From Kineosphaera limosa NBRC 100340 (GTDB lineage: Bacteria; Actinomycetota; Actinomycetes; Actinomycetales; Dermatophilaceae), in NCBI RefSeq assembly GCF_000298215.1, contig NZ_BAHD01000025.1, positions 1-64,000 of the forward strand: DNA of 64,000 bases. Direction: 5' to 3'. Of this stretch, positions 36,397 to 47,859 are shown in pieces (within the stretch, counting starts at the first letter, position 1; the number at the start of each line of letters is the position of its first letter). The notes below the pieces were generated by a model. That model saw only the letters and a program-made list of their open reading frames with translations. It was not told the DNA's origin and ran no database searches. The position numbers were made by a program, and so were the translations under genes.

Positions 36397-38371
36397 CCTC
36401 CGCCTCCTTGGTGCTCGTCGCCTTCTTCGTCGCCGTCTTCGAGGCGGTCTTGGCCGCAGCCTTGGTGGCGGTCTTCTTCGCGGTGGACTTCTTGGCGGCC
36501 GTCGTGGGTGCCGCCTCGGCCGCGGCCGTCGCTGCCGCCTCCGGTTCAGGTGCGGGCCTGGCGGCAGCCTCAGGTGCGGGCTCGGCGGGGGGCGTTGTCG
36601 GCTCAGGTGTGGCAACCGGCTCGGCGGCGGCCGGCTCCGGGGCGTCGGCCTCGGGTTCGGCCTGCGGCACCGGCTCGATCCGCAACCAGTAGAAGTCGCG
36701 CGACCCCAAGGTGAGCGTCAGGGTGCCGTCGGGGCCCACGGCGGGGAACCGGGAGCCGCCGAAGACGTCCCGCAGGCGGGCCCCGGCGAACCGCTCGGGC
36801 AGCGTCATGGTGCCCGACTGCGAACGGGAGGACAGGTTGTTGACGCACAACACCGTCTCCGCACCGTCCTCGCCCAACGGGGAGTCCGCCGCGCTCAGAT
36901 CGCGCACGAACGTCATCAACGTCTCGTTGTCGCAGGGCAGCATCTCGAAAGTGCCGAGCCCGAAGACCGGATGCCGGGCGCGCACCTGCAGCATCGCCCG
37001 CACCCAGTGCAGCAACGAGGAGCCGTGCGCCATCTGCGCCTCGACGTTGACGTTGTTGTGGTGATAGACGAGCGACTGGATGACCGGCAGATACAACTTG
37101 CCGGGGTCGGCGCTGGAGAAGCCGGCATTGCGGTCGGGGGTCCATTGCATCGGCGTGCGCACCGCATCCCGGTCGGGCAACCAAATGTTGTCGCCCATGC
37201 CGATTTCGTCGCCGTAGTACAGGCACGGGCTACCCGGCAGCGAGAGCACCAGCGCGTGGATCTGCTCGATCTCGGCGCGGGAGTTGTCCAGCAGCGTCGA
37301 GAGCCGCCGCCGAATGCCGACGTTCGCGCGCATGCGCGGGTCGGGGGCGTACCAGCCGTACATCGCCGAGCGTTCCTCCGGCGTCACCATTTCGAGCGTC
37401 AACTCGTCGTGATTTCGCAAGAAGGTGCCCCACTGGGTGCCGCGCGGGATCGGCGGCGTCTCTTCCAGCGCCTTTCGGATCGGGGTGGCCTTCTCGTCGC
37501 GTAGCGCCGAGTACAGGCGCGGCATGACGGGAAAGTGGAAGCACATCTGACACTCGGGCGCCTCTTCGGTGCCGAAGTAGTCGACGACCTCGTGCGGCAT
37601 CTGGTTGGCCTCGGCCAGCAGGATGCGGCCCGGGTATTCCTCATCGACCATCGCGCGCAGCCTGGCGAGAAACTCGTGGGTCTTGGGGTGGTTCTCCCCG
37701 TTGTGGCCCTCTTCCTCGAACAGATACGGCACGGCGTCGAGGCGGAAGCCGTCGATGCCCAAATCCATCCAGAACCGCACGACGTCGAAGATCGCCTCCG
37801 CCACGGCGGGATTCTCGAAGTTCAGGTCGGGCTGGTGGGAGAAGAAGCGGTGCCAGAAGAATTGCCGGCGCACGGGGTCGAAGGTCCAGTTCGACACCTC
37901 GGTGTCGACGAAGATGATGCGGGCCTCGCCGTACTTGGTGTCGTCGTCGCTCCAGACGTAGAAGTCGCCGTAGGGGCCCTCGGGGTCCGAGCGGCTCGCC
38001 TGGAACCACGGATGCTGGTCACTGGTGTGGTTCATCACCAGGTCGGTGACGATGCGGATGCCGCGGGCGTGCGCCTGGCTGACCAGCTCGGTGAAGTCGA
38101 CGAGCGTGCCGAACTCCGGCAGCACCGCCGTGTAGTCAGCGATGTCGTAGCCGCCGTCGCGTAGCGGCGAGGCGTAGAACGGCGGGATCCACAGCGCGTC
38201 GACGCCCAGCCACTGCAAGTAGTCGAGGCGACCGATGAGACCGTTGAAGTCGCCCGAACCCGAGCCCTTGGAGTCCGCGAAGGCCCGCACCAGCACCTCG
38301 TAGAAGACCGCGGTCTTGAACCAGTTGGGGTCGTACTTCAGGCCGGGCTGGGACAGGTTGAGGCCCTGCAC
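36389..38371 (-). CDS. treS: Trehalose synthase (TreS) with a lysine/alanine-rich tail
   Basis: A 660-residue protein. Residues 1 to about 565 are a GH13 trehalose synthase interconverting maltose and trehalose: [55 protein letters not shown] (nucleophile Asp), [11 protein letters not shown] (Glu) and [12 protein letters not shown]. The last 95 residues are low-complexity: first Pro/Ala/Glu repeats, then [19 protein letters not shown]-type basic repeats like those of histone H1 or mycobacterial HupB. The GTG start at 38371 has AGGAGG 6 nt upstream and directly abuts the glgE stop. The tail may bind nucleic acid or polyanions, or just be a flexible tether; unknown. Confidence 0.93.
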   Translation of the reverse strand: MQGLNLSQPGLKYDPNWFKTAVFYEVLVRAFADSKGSGSGDFNGLIGRLDYLQWLGVDALWIPPFYASPLRDGGYDIADYTAVLPEFGTLVDFTELVSQAHARGIRIVTDLVMNHTSDQHPWFQASRSDPEGPYGDFYVWSDDDTKYGEARIIFVDTEVSNWTFDPVRRQFFWHRFFSHQPDLNFENPAVAEAIFDVVRFWMDLGIDGFRLDAVPYLFEEEGHNGENHPKTHEFLARLRAMVDEEYPGRILLAEANQMPHEVVDYFGTEEAPECQMCFHFPVMPRLYSALRDEKATPIRKALEETPPIPRGTQWGTFLRNHDELTLEMVTPEERSAMYGWYAPDPRMRANVGIRRRLSTLLDNSRAEIEQIHALVLSLPGSPCLYYGDEIGMGDNIWLPDRDAVRTPMQWTPDRNAGFSSADPGKLYLPVIQSLVYHHNNVNVEAQMAHGSSLLHWVRAMLQVRARHPVFGLGTFEMLPCDNETLMTFVRDLSAADSPLGEDGAETVLCVNNLSSRSQSGTMTLPERFAGARLRDVFGGSRFPAVGPDGTLTLTLGSRDFYWLRIEPVPQAEPEADAPEPAAAEPVATPEPTTPPAEPAPEAAARPAPEPEAAATAAAEAAPTTAAKKSTAKKTATKAAAKTASKTATKKATSTKEAEDG

Positions 38372-40456
<2,085 letters not shown>

Positions 40457-40464
40457 GACACCCG

Positions 40465-40470
40465 AACCTA
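40465..40470 (-). promoter_or_regulatory. -10 box of a probable leaderless promoter for glgE
   Basis: TAGGTT on the minus strand, 8 nt before the GTG at 40456. It lies in the 222-bp region shared with the divergent glgP promoter. Confidence 0.45.
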
Positions 40471-40666
40471 TCGGGTCGACAGGCCTCATGGCAGCCGGAG
40501 GCATCGCGGACGCCTCCAGCTGCGGCGCGGTGGCGGCCCGGTGGCGGCCGTGGGGCGCGCCGCCCCAGCGACCACTGCGCCACCGGACGCCTGACCAGAT
40601 CAACGGACGTATACAACGGGGGCTCCCGAGCAGCCTTGCAAGGACCGCAAACTGCGCCCCCAAATC

Positions 40667-40672
40667 TAGACT
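40667..40672 (+). promoter_or_regulatory. -10 box of a probable leaderless promoter for glgP
   Basis: TAGACT, 6 nt, then the GTG at 40679. No ribosome site is present before this GTG. Confidence 0.55.
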
Positions 40673-40678
40673 TACGAC

Positions 40679-43261
40679 GTGAAGGCCATCCGTCGTTTCC
40701 ACGTGCGCACCGTTCTGCCCGACGCCATCGCTCCGCTCGGCGATCTGGCCAGCAACCTGTACTGGTCCTGGCACGAGCCGACCCGGCGGCTGTTCGCGCA
40801 GATGGCTCCCGTCCGTTGGGAGAAGGTGCGCCACGACCCCGTGGCCTTGCTGTCGAGCCTGACCGCGCAGGAATTGAACGACCTGGCCGACAACGAGACC
40901 TTCGTCGCCACAGTGCACGCGGCCCAGGCCGAGCTCGAGGGCTACCTGCGGGCCGACCGGTGGTTCCAGAAGTGGGGCGCGCACGTCGAGGGCGGCGTCC
41001 CAGCGGCCATCGCCTACTTCTCCGCGGAGTTCGGCATCACCGAGGTGCTGCCCCAGTACTCCGGCGGTCTTGGAGTGCTGGCCGGCGACCACCTCAAGGC
41101 CGCCTCCGACTCCGGCGTTCCGATCATCGGTGTCGGGCTGTTCTACAAGACCGGCTACTTCGCGCAGTCGTTGAACCGCGACGGCTGGCAGCAGGAGACC
41201 TTCCCGGTGCTCGACCCCGACGGCATGCCGCTGTCGCCGCTGCGCGAGGCGGACGGCACCGCCGCGACGATCGAACTGAAGCTGCCCGGTGGCCACACGC
41301 TGCGGGCGTTCGTGTGGAAGGCCCAGGTCGGCCGGGTCCCGCTGCTCCTGCTGGACTCCGACGTCCACGAGAACGCCGATCACGTGCGGGGCATCACCAA
41401 CCGGCTCTACGGCGGCGGCAGCGAGCTGCGTCTGCAGCAGGAGATCCTGCTCGGCATGGGCGGGGTCAAGGCGCTGCGGCTGTACTCCCGGCTCACCGGG
41501 GCACCCGAGCCGGATGTCTACCACGCCAACGAGGGGCACGCGGGCTTCCTCGGCGTCGAGCGCCTCGACGAGCTGGTCACGCAGCAGGGCCTCACCTTCG
41601 ACGCGGCGCTGCGGGCCGTGCGCGCCAGTACCGTCTTCACGACGCACACCCCCGTGCCGGCGGGCATCGACCGCTTCGGCCTCGACCTCATCCGCCACTA
41701 CTTCGGCGGGGACTGCGCCGTGCCCGGAGTGCCGCTGGGTCGACTCCTGGAGCTGGGTGCCGAGACCTACGCGGGCGGCGACCACAGCGTCTTCAACATG
41801 GCCGTCATGGGGTTGCGGCTGGCCCAGCGCGCCAACGGGGTCGCCGCCCTGCACGGTGCCGTCAGCCGAGAGATGTTCCGCGGCCTGTGGCCCGGCTTCG
41901 ACGTCGAGGAGGTGCCGATCACCAGCGTCACCAACGGGGTGCACGCCCCGACCTGGGTCGACCAGCGTATCTTCGAGCTCTCCGACCGCGTCACCGGTAA
42001 GCCCATGCCCTCGGCCGACGAGATTCCGGCGGTCGTCGAGCAGGTGCCCGCACACGAGCTGTGGCACCTCAAGCGGGAGCTGCGCGACAGCCTCGTGCAG
42101 ATGGTGCGCACCCGCGTGCGGCAGTCCTGGATCGACCGTGGGGCCAGCGCCGCAGAGCTCGGTTGGACCGAGTCGATCCTCGACCCCGACGTGCTGACGA
42201 TCGGGTTCGCCCGCCGGGCGGCCACCTACAAGCGGCTGACGCTCATGTTGGAGGACCCCGAGCGGTTCCGCCGGCTACTGCTCGACGGCGACCGGCCGGT
42301 GCAGATGATCATCGCCGGCAAGTCGCATCCCGCCGACGACATGGGCAAGGGCCTCATCCAGCAGATGGTGCAGTTCACCGACGATCCGGCGATCCGGCAC
42401 ACCATCGTCTTCCTGCCGAACTACGACATCGGCATGGCCCGCACCCTCTACCCCGGCTGCGACGTCTGGCTGAACAACCCGCTACGCCCCATGGAGGCGT
42501 GCGGCACGTCGGGGATGAAGGCGGCGCTCAACGGCGGTCTCAACCTCTCGATCCTCGACGGCTGGTGGGACGAGTGGTTCGACGGGGAGAACGGCTGGTC
42601 GATCCCGACCGCCGACGGCGTCTTCGACCCCGAGCGCCGGGACGCCCTCGAGGCGGCCGCCCTCTACGACCTCATCGAGAACAACGTGGTGCCGCGCTTC
42701 TACGACCGCGACACCGACGACATCCCGCAGCGCTGGGTCGCGATGATGCGCCACACCCTGGCGCACACCGGTCCCAAGGTGTTGGCCAGCCGGATGGTGC
42801 GGGAGTACACCCGGCGCCTCTACACGCCGGCGGCGCAGTGGGGGTGGGCCGCCGCGGCCGAGGACTACGCGCAGGCCAAGAGCCTGGCCCGCTATGCGCA
42901 CCGGCTGGGGGAGCAGTGGCCGCACGTGCGTGTCGACCATGTCGAATCCTCCGGCATCTCCGACGCGCCGCAGATCGGAGATCCGCTGATGATCCACGCC
43001 TTCGTCTCCCTCGGCGGCCTCAAGCCCAAGGACGTGCGGGTGCAGGCGCTCTACGGGCGGGCCGCCGAGAACGACGAGCTGTCGGACCTGAACGTGCAGG
43101 ACCTGGCGCTGGAGGAGTCCTACGAGGGCGGGCGGCATTCCTTCACCGGCACGCTCGACCTGACCCGCACCGGGTCGATGGGCTACACCGTGCGCGTCGT
43201 GCCGACCCACGCCGGCCTGTCGAATGTCGCCGAGCTCGGTCTGGTGAGCAACGCCGGCTGA
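40679..43261 (+). CDS. glgP: Alpha-glucan phosphorylase
   Basis: An 860-residue GT35-type phosphorylase that releases glucose 1-phosphate from alpha-glucan chains. N-terminal DUF3417-like region (LASNLYWSWHEPTRRLF), then YFSAEFGITEVLPQYSGGLGVLAGDHLKAASD, HANEGHAGF, VFTTHTPVPAGID, and the pyridoxal-phosphate site ACGTSGMKAALNGGLNLSILDGWWDEW with the cofactor Lys. Divergent from glgE and followed by glgX, as in a degradation unit opposite a synthesis unit. Corresponds in position to Rv1328. Confidence 0.95.
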   Translation: MKAIRRFHVRTVLPDAIAPLGDLASNLYWSWHEPTRRLFAQMAPVRWEKVRHDPVALLSSLTAQELNDLADNETFVATVHAAQAELEGYLRADRWFQKWGAHVEGGVPAAIAYFSAEFGITEVLPQYSGGLGVLAGDHLKAASDSGVPIIGVGLFYKTGYFAQSLNRDGWQQETFPVLDPDGMPLSPLREADGTAATIELKLPGGHTLRAFVWKAQVGRVPLLLLDSDVHENADHVRGITNRLYGGGSELRLQQEILLGMGGVKALRLYSRLTGAPEPDVYHANEGHAGFLGVERLDELVTQQGLTFDAALRAVRASTVFTTHTPVPAGIDRFGLDLIRHYFGGDCAVPGVPLGRLLELGAETYAGGDHSVFNMAVMGLRLAQRANGVAALHGAVSREMFRGLWPGFDVEEVPITSVTNGVHAPTWVDQRIFELSDRVTGKPMPSADEIPAVVEQVPAHELWHLKRELRDSLVQMVRTRVRQSWIDRGASAAELGWTESILDPDVLTIGFARRAATYKRLTLMLEDPERFRRLLLDGDRPVQMIIAGKSHPADDMGKGLIQQMVQFTDDPAIRHTIVFLPNYDIGMARTLYPGCDVWLNNPLRPMEACGTSGMKAALNGGLNLSILDGWWDEWFDGENGWSIPTADGVFDPERRDALEAAALYDLIENNVVPRFYDRDTDDIPQRWVAMMRHTLAHTGPKVLASRMVREYTRRLYTPAAQWGWAAAAEDYAQAKSLARYAHRLGEQWPHVRVDHVESSGISDAPQIGDPLMIHAFVSLGGLKPKDVRVQALYGRAAENDELSDLNVQDLALEESYEGGRHSFTGTLDLTRTGSMGYTVRVVPTHAGLSNVAELGLVSNAG

Positions 43262-43363
43262 CCTGCCTCCCGGTCGCGCTACCAGCCGGGCTCGAGGCGC
43301 GCAGAGCATTGCGCAACGAATCAGCCTGTCGGGGAACGGGTCAAGGGCATCGATGTGGGCCCG

Positions 43364-43369
43364 TACCCT
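43364..43369 (+). promoter_or_regulatory. -10 box of a probable leaderless promoter for glgX
   Basis: TACCCT, 7 nt, then the GTG at 43377. Confidence 0.5.
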
Positions 43370-43376
43370 GGGTCGG

Positions 43377-45512
43377 GTGGCCAGCGCACCTGATCTGCCG
43401 CCGCCCTTAGGCGCCTTCGTCGACGACGACGGCTGCACCTTTGCCATCATGGCGGCGCACGCGACCGGAGTCGAGCTCTGCCTGTTCGGCGATCACGAAA
43501 CCGACGGGCCGCAACGCATCGTCCCGATGACCGACCGCATCCACGGCGTCTGGTTCGTCCACGTCCCCGGGGTGCAAGCCGGGCAGCGCTATGGCTACCG
43601 GGTGCACGGACCCTGGCGCCCCGATCAGGGGCAGCGACACAATCCGGCGAAGCTGTTGGTGGACCCGTACGCCCGCGCGATCGAGGGCGATGTCGCCTGG
43701 GTGCCGCAGGTCTACGGGCACGTGGTCAACGAGAGCTTCAGCGGGGACCCCGCGGTGCGCGACGATCGGGACAGCGCGCCTTTCGTGCCGCGCAGCGTCG
43801 TCGTCGACAACGACTTCGACTGGGGGCCACACGAGCAGCCGGTGGAGGAGCGCCGCGTGCCCTGGCCCGAGACCGTCATCTACGAGACGCACGTGCGCGG
43901 CGCGACCAAGCTGATGCCGGGGGTGCCGGAGCACTTACGCGGCACCTACGCCGGCATGGCGCACCCGGCGTTCATCGAGCACCTCTTGGGCTTGGGCGTG
44001 ACGACGGTGGAGTTGCTGCCCGTGCACTACTTCGTCGACGAGCCGGCGCTGGCCCACCGGGGGATGAGCAACAGTTGGGGGTACAACACTCTCGGCTTCT
44101 TCGCCCCGCAGATTCGTTATTCGGCCGCGCCGGACGCCCTCGGGGCACTGACGGAGTTCAAGGAGCTGGTGCGGGCGCTGCACGCGGCCGGCCTGGAGGT
44201 CATCCTCGACGTCGTCTTCAACCACACGGCTGAGCAGTCGACGAGCGGGGCGATGCTGAGCTTTCGAGGGATCGATCAGGGCACCTACTATCGGCTCGAC
44301 GAGCGCGGCCACGACATCGACGTCACCGGCTGCGGCAACACCGTCAACACCCGGCACCCGACCCCGTTGCGGCTCGTCATGGATTCGCTGCGGTACTGGG
44401 TCGAGGAGTGCCACGTCGACGGCTTCCGATTCGACCTGGCCGTCGCCCTGGCCCGCGGCCGCACCGACGAGTACGACCGCGACCACCCGCTGCTCATGGC
44501 TCTGCGCACCTCCCCGGTGCTCTCGCGGGTCAAGCTCATCGCCGAGCCCTGGGACGTCGGGATGCACGGTTGGCGCACCGGGCAGTTCCCGCCGCCCTTC
44601 GGCGAGTGGAACGACCGCTTCCGCGACACGTCCCGATCCTTCTGGCTCGCCGACGTCGCCGTCCCCGCCCACCACGGGCACGGGGTGCGCGAGTTGGCGA
44701 CCCGGCTGGCCGGCTCCCAAGACCTGTTCGGCACCGACGACCGCGGCCCGCTGGCCTCGATCAACTACGTCGCCTCGCACGACGGATTCACGCTGGCCGA
44801 CGCCTGCAGCTACCAGCAGAAACACAACCACGCCAACGGCGAGGACAACCGCGACGGCCACGGCGACAACCGGTCGTTCAACCACGGCGTCGAGGGCCCG
44901 ACCGACGACGAGGAGGTGCTGGCCAACCGGCGGCGCAGCATGCGCAACCTCCTGGCCACGACGCTGCTGTCGACCGGTACCCCGATGATCCTGGCCGGCG
45001 ACGAGTTCGGCCGCACCCAGCGCGGCAACAACAACGCCTACAACCAGGACAACGCGATCTCCTGGACCGACTGGGACCTGGAACCCTGGCAGGAGGACCT
45101 GCAGGCCACGACCGCCTACCTCATCGGCTTGCGGCGCACCTACCGGGTGCTGCGGCAGGCCACCTTCTTCTCCTCCCACCCCCGCCCCGGCGACGGTCGG
45201 GTCGACCTGCTCTGGTTCGGCCGTCGGGGCGAGCGGATGACGTGGGAGTCGTGGGAGGACCCGGCCTCCCGCACGCTGCAGATGCTGCTGCTAGGCGAGG
45301 ACGTGCACGGCGACTCCCTGCTGCTGGTGCTGCAGGGCAAGCCCACCAAGAGCGTGCTGCACCTGCCGATCCAGGAGGGCTCGGACCACAGCTACGAGCT
45401 GATCTGGGACAGCACCTGGGAGCGCCCCGACCCGGCGGGCGGCGGGGTCGTCTCCGCCGGGCAGCCGGTGACGCTCGGGCCGACCTCCGTGCAGATCTAC
45501 CGGGTGCGCTGA
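43377..45512 (+). CDS. glgX: Glycogen debranching enzyme
   Basis: A 711-residue GH13 isoamylase-type enzyme that removes branch stubs left by the phosphorylase. CBM48-like N-terminus (CTFAIMAAHATGVELCLFGDH), then YETHVRGATKLMPGVPE, VILDVVFNHTAEQS, nucleophile Asp in DGFRFDLAVALAR, Glu in VKLIAEPWDVGMHGW, and NYVASHDGFTLADACSYQQKHN. The start is the GTG at 43377, placed by the TACCCT box; the ATG at 43353 would overlap that box. Follows glgP by 115 bp. Confidence 0.94.
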   Translation: MASAPDLPPPLGAFVDDDGCTFAIMAAHATGVELCLFGDHETDGPQRIVPMTDRIHGVWFVHVPGVQAGQRYGYRVHGPWRPDQGQRHNPAKLLVDPYARAIEGDVAWVPQVYGHVVNESFSGDPAVRDDRDSAPFVPRSVVVDNDFDWGPHEQPVEERRVPWPETVIYETHVRGATKLMPGVPEHLRGTYAGMAHPAFIEHLLGLGVTTVELLPVHYFVDEPALAHRGMSNSWGYNTLGFFAPQIRYSAAPDALGALTEFKELVRALHAAGLEVILDVVFNHTAEQSTSGAMLSFRGIDQGTYYRLDERGHDIDVTGCGNTVNTRHPTPLRLVMDSLRYWVEECHVDGFRFDLAVALARGRTDEYDRDHPLLMALRTSPVLSRVKLIAEPWDVGMHGWRTGQFPPPFGEWNDRFRDTSRSFWLADVAVPAHHGHGVRELATRLAGSQDLFGTDDRGPLASINYVASHDGFTLADACSYQQKHNHANGEDNRDGHGDNRSFNHGVEGPTDDEEVLANRRRSMRNLLATTLLSTGTPMILAGDEFGRTQRGNNNAYNQDNAISWTDWDLEPWQEDLQATTAYLIGLRRTYRVLRQATFFSSHPRPGDGRVDLLWFGRRGERMTWESWEDPASRTLQMLLLGEDVHGDSLLLVLQGKPTKSVLHLPIQEGSDHSYELIWDSTWERPDPAGGGVVSAGQPVTLGPTSVQIYRVR

Positions 45513-45569
45513 CCTCGCTGCCGCAGGGCGTAACCGGGCGTCGGTGCCGCGAACGCGGACTCGACTGGA

Positions 45570-45575
45570 TACCGT
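45570..45575 (+). promoter_or_regulatory. -10 box of a probable leaderless promoter for the YbjN-type gene
   Basis: TACCGT, 6 nt, then the ATG at 45582. Confidence 0.5.
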
Positions 45576-45581
45576 GGTGCC

Positions 45582-46088
45582 ATGACGGATCCCACGAGTC
45601 TGCCCAACTTCCCCCAGCCCGCTGCCGAGAACCCGCTGCGCGACACCGTGATCGATGTCCTGCAGGGAGAGGGCTTCCGCCCCGAGGTCGACGGCGACGG
45701 CGACGTGAGCTTCAAGATCGAGGGCCAGCAGCTCTTCGTTCACTGCACCGAAGGTGAACTGCCGGTCGTGCGCGTCTTCGGCCAGTGGCAGATTGCGGAC
45801 AACCTGCCCAGCGACCCGCTGACCCAGCTGCGCGCCGCCAACGACCTGTCGTTGCGCCTGAATATCGTCAAGGCCGGCATCAACGGGGGCACCCTCGTCG
45901 TGACCTGCGAGCACATCGTGCACCCGGGTGCCGACGTGCGGCAGCTCATCCAGCTCAGTTACCAGCTCGTGCTGACCGCCGTGCAGATGTGGCACCAGCT
46001 CATGCTCGGCGAGGACGTGTTCGGCGACGGCAGCGGCCGTGCCGCCCAGAATGGCGAAGCGGGCCCGGTCGCCCCTGGCCAGGGCTGA
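45582..46088 (+). CDS. YbjN-domain protein
   Basis: A 168-residue protein with the YbjN/type III chaperone-like fold: DTVIDVLQGEGFRPEVDGDGDVSFKIEGQQLFV, AANDLSLRLNIVKAGINGGTLVVTCEHIV. Actinobacterial YbjN proteins are small soluble proteins of unknown role, possibly sensory or chaperone-like. It ends 3 bp before the enoyl-CoA hydratase start and is probably cotranscribed with it. Confidence 0.75.
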   Translation: MTDPTSLPNFPQPAAENPLRDTVIDVLQGEGFRPEVDGDGDVSFKIEGQQLFVHCTEGELPVVRVFGQWQIADNLPSDPLTQLRAANDLSLRLNIVKAGINGGTLVVTCEHIVHPGADVRQLIQLSYQLVLTAVQMWHQLMLGEDVFGDGSGRAAQNGEAGPVAPGQG

Positions 46089-46091
46089 GCC

Positions 46092-46871
46092 ATGGGCGAG
46101 TTTGTGCGGCTCGAGGTCGCCGACGGCCTCGGGACGATCCGCCTCGATCGACCGAAGATGAACGCCCTCAACGCCCAGGTGCAGGAGGAGTTGGCGCAGG
46201 CTGCCGCGGAGGCCAGCGAGCGCGACGACGTGCACGCGGTGATCGTCTACGGCGGCGAGAAGGTCTTCGCGGCCGGGGCGGACATCAAGGAGATGGCGTC
46301 GATGAGCTACGGCGAGATGCTGCAGCGGGCGCCACGGCTGTCCGACTGCTTCACCGCCGTGTCCCGTATCCCCAAGCCGACCGTGGCCGCCGTCGCCGGG
46401 TACGCCCTCGGCGGTGGTTGCGAGTTGACGCTGTGCTGCGACTTCCGCATCGCCGCCAACGATGCGACGTTCGGCCAGCCCGAGATCCTGCTCGGCATCA
46501 TCCCCGGCGCCGGCGGTACCCAGCGCCTGAGCCGCCTCGTCGGCCCCGCCAAGGCCAAGGACCTCATCTACTCCGGCCGGTTCGTGCCGGCGAACGAGGC
46601 CCTGGCTATCGGTCTGGCTGACGAGTTGTGTGAGCCGGGCACCGTCTACGAGACCGCCGTGGCGCGGATGTCGCGCTACGTCAAGGGCGCTCCGCTGGCG
46701 TTGCGGGCGGCCAAGGAGTCGATCGACCGCGGCCTGGAGGTCGACCTGAGCACCGGTCTGGCGATCGAGACGGGGCAGTTCGCTGCGTTGTTCGCCACCG
46801 ACGACCAGTCGATCGGGATGACATCCTTCGTCGAACAAGGCCCCGGTAAGGCAGAGTTCACGGGACGATAG
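46092..46871 (+). CDS. Enoyl-CoA hydratase/isomerase
   Basis: A 259-residue crotonase: [22 protein letters not shown] (oxyanion hole and first catalytic Glu) and [25 protein letters not shown] (second Glu). [13 protein letters not shown] and [15 protein letters not shown] are also typical. The two Glu support hydration of trans-2-enoyl-CoA rather than isomerisation only. It sits between the YbjN gene and the ETF genes; it could supply the crotonyl-CoA/3-hydroxybutyryl-CoA step for the ethylmalonyl-CoA genes at 5-24 kb, but could equally serve beta-oxidation. Confidence 0.92.
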   Translation: MGEFVRLEVADGLGTIRLDRPKMNALNAQVQEELAQAAAEASERDDVHAVIVYGGEKVFAAGADIKEMASMSYGEMLQRAPRLSDCFTAVSRIPKPTVAAVAGYALGGGCELTLCCDFRIAANDATFGQPEILLGIIPGAGGTQRLSRLVGPAKAKDLIYSGRFVPANEALAIGLADELCEPGTVYETAVARMSRYVKGAPLALRAAKESIDRGLEVDLSTGLAIETGQFAALFATDDQSIGMTSFVEQGPGKAEFTGR

Positions 46872-46958
46872 ATCGCCACACCTGCCCGCCCCGTCGTTCC
46901 CGCGAGATCGGGACGGCGGGGCGCGTCGTACCCCTGGGCCGCCGGCCCCGGGAGAGCG

Positions 46959-46976
46959 ACTAAGCGACTGCTCAGT
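46959..46976. promoter_or_regulatory. Inverted repeat upstream of etfB, TetR-like
   Basis: ACTAAGC, 4 nt, GCTCAGT: 6 of 7 positions pair. It lies 70 bp before etfB. Similar TAAGC/GCTTA palindromes are bound by TetR-type fatty-acid regulators in actinobacteria; this match is from memory. Confidence 0.45.
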
Positions 46977-47045
46977 AACATGGGGGTCTGTAGGCTCAAT
47001 CACCGGCCGCACCGCGCGGCCACGTCGAACCATCGAAGGGCGGAC

Positions 47046-47831
47046 ATGAACATCGTCGTCTGTGTCAAGCATGTGCCCGACGCCCAGTCGGACCGCACAT
47101 TCGAAGCTGAGGACAACACCACCGATCGCGAGAACATCGACGGCCTGCTCTCCGAGCTCGACGAATACGCCGTCGAAGAGGCGCTGAAGATCAAGGAGGG
47201 CTCCTCCGGTAGCGAGGTCACGGTCCTGACGATGGGCCCGGCCAAGGCCGCGGATGCCATCAAGAAAGCCCTGCAGATGGGCGCGGACAAGGGGGTGCAC
47301 GTCAGCGACGAGGGCATCGCCGGCTCCGACGCGCTGGCCACGTCCTTGATCCTGGCCAAGGCCGTCGAGAAGATCGGTGGCGCCGACCTCGTGCTCACCG
47401 GCATGGCCTCGACCGACGGCACGATGTCGGTCGTCCCGGCGATGATCGCCGAGCGGCTCGGGCTGCCGCAGGTGACCTTCGCCTCGGAGGTCACCTTCGA
47501 CGGCGGCGGCGTGACGATCCGCCGCGACGGCGACGTCGCCACCGAGATGGTGCACTCCTCGTTGCCGGCCGTCGTCTCGGTGACCGACCAGATCAACGAG
47601 CCGCGCTATCCCTCCTTCAAGGGCATCATGGCGGCCAAGAAGAAGCCGATCGAGACCTGGGCGCTGAGCGACCTGGGGGTTGAGGCCGACCAGGTCGGCC
47701 TCGGCGGCGCCTGGACCGAAGTACTCAGCGTGAGCAAGCGCCCGCCGCGCCAGCAGGGCCTCATCGTCACCGACGACGGCAACGGCGGGGCGGTCTTCGC
47801 CGAGTACCTGTCCCTGCAGAAGTTTATCTGA
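47046..47831 (+). CDS. etfB: Electron transfer flavoprotein, beta subunit
   Basis: A 261-residue protein, MNIVVCVKHVPDAQSDRTF at the N-terminus, DEYAVEEALKIKEG and VLTGMASTDGTMSVVPAMIAERLG. The beta subunit binds AMP and, with the alpha chain and its FAD, carries electrons from acyl-CoA dehydrogenases to the respiratory chain. The ATG at 47046 has AAGGGCGG about 5 nt upstream; the frame open from 46980 lacks one. It is followed by etfA after 28 bp. Corresponds to Rv3029c (fixA). Confidence 0.95.
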   Translation: MNIVVCVKHVPDAQSDRTFEAEDNTTDRENIDGLLSELDEYAVEEALKIKEGSSGSEVTVLTMGPAKAADAIKKALQMGADKGVHVSDEGIAGSDALATSLILAKAVEKIGGADLVLTGMASTDGTMSVVPAMIAERLGLPQVTFASEVTFDGGGVTIRRDGDVATEMVHSSLPAVVSVTDQINEPRYPSFKGIMAAKKKPIETWALSDLGVEADQVGLGGAWTEVLSVSKRPPRQQGLIVTDDGNGGAVFAEYLSLQKFI

Positions 47832-47859
47832 GTCGGCGCGAGCGGAGAGCGAGGAAATA

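Noticed and set aside
32341-36714. 1457-codon open frame on the plus strand
   Set aside because: Mirror of the mak::glgB gene; composition is the repetitive Val/Gly/Arg typical of antisense frames.
40457-42067. Upstream extension of glgE by over 500 codons
   Set aside because: It runs opposite glgP, crosses the glgP promoter, and the extra residues resemble no protein; GlgE of normal length starts at 40456 or 40489.
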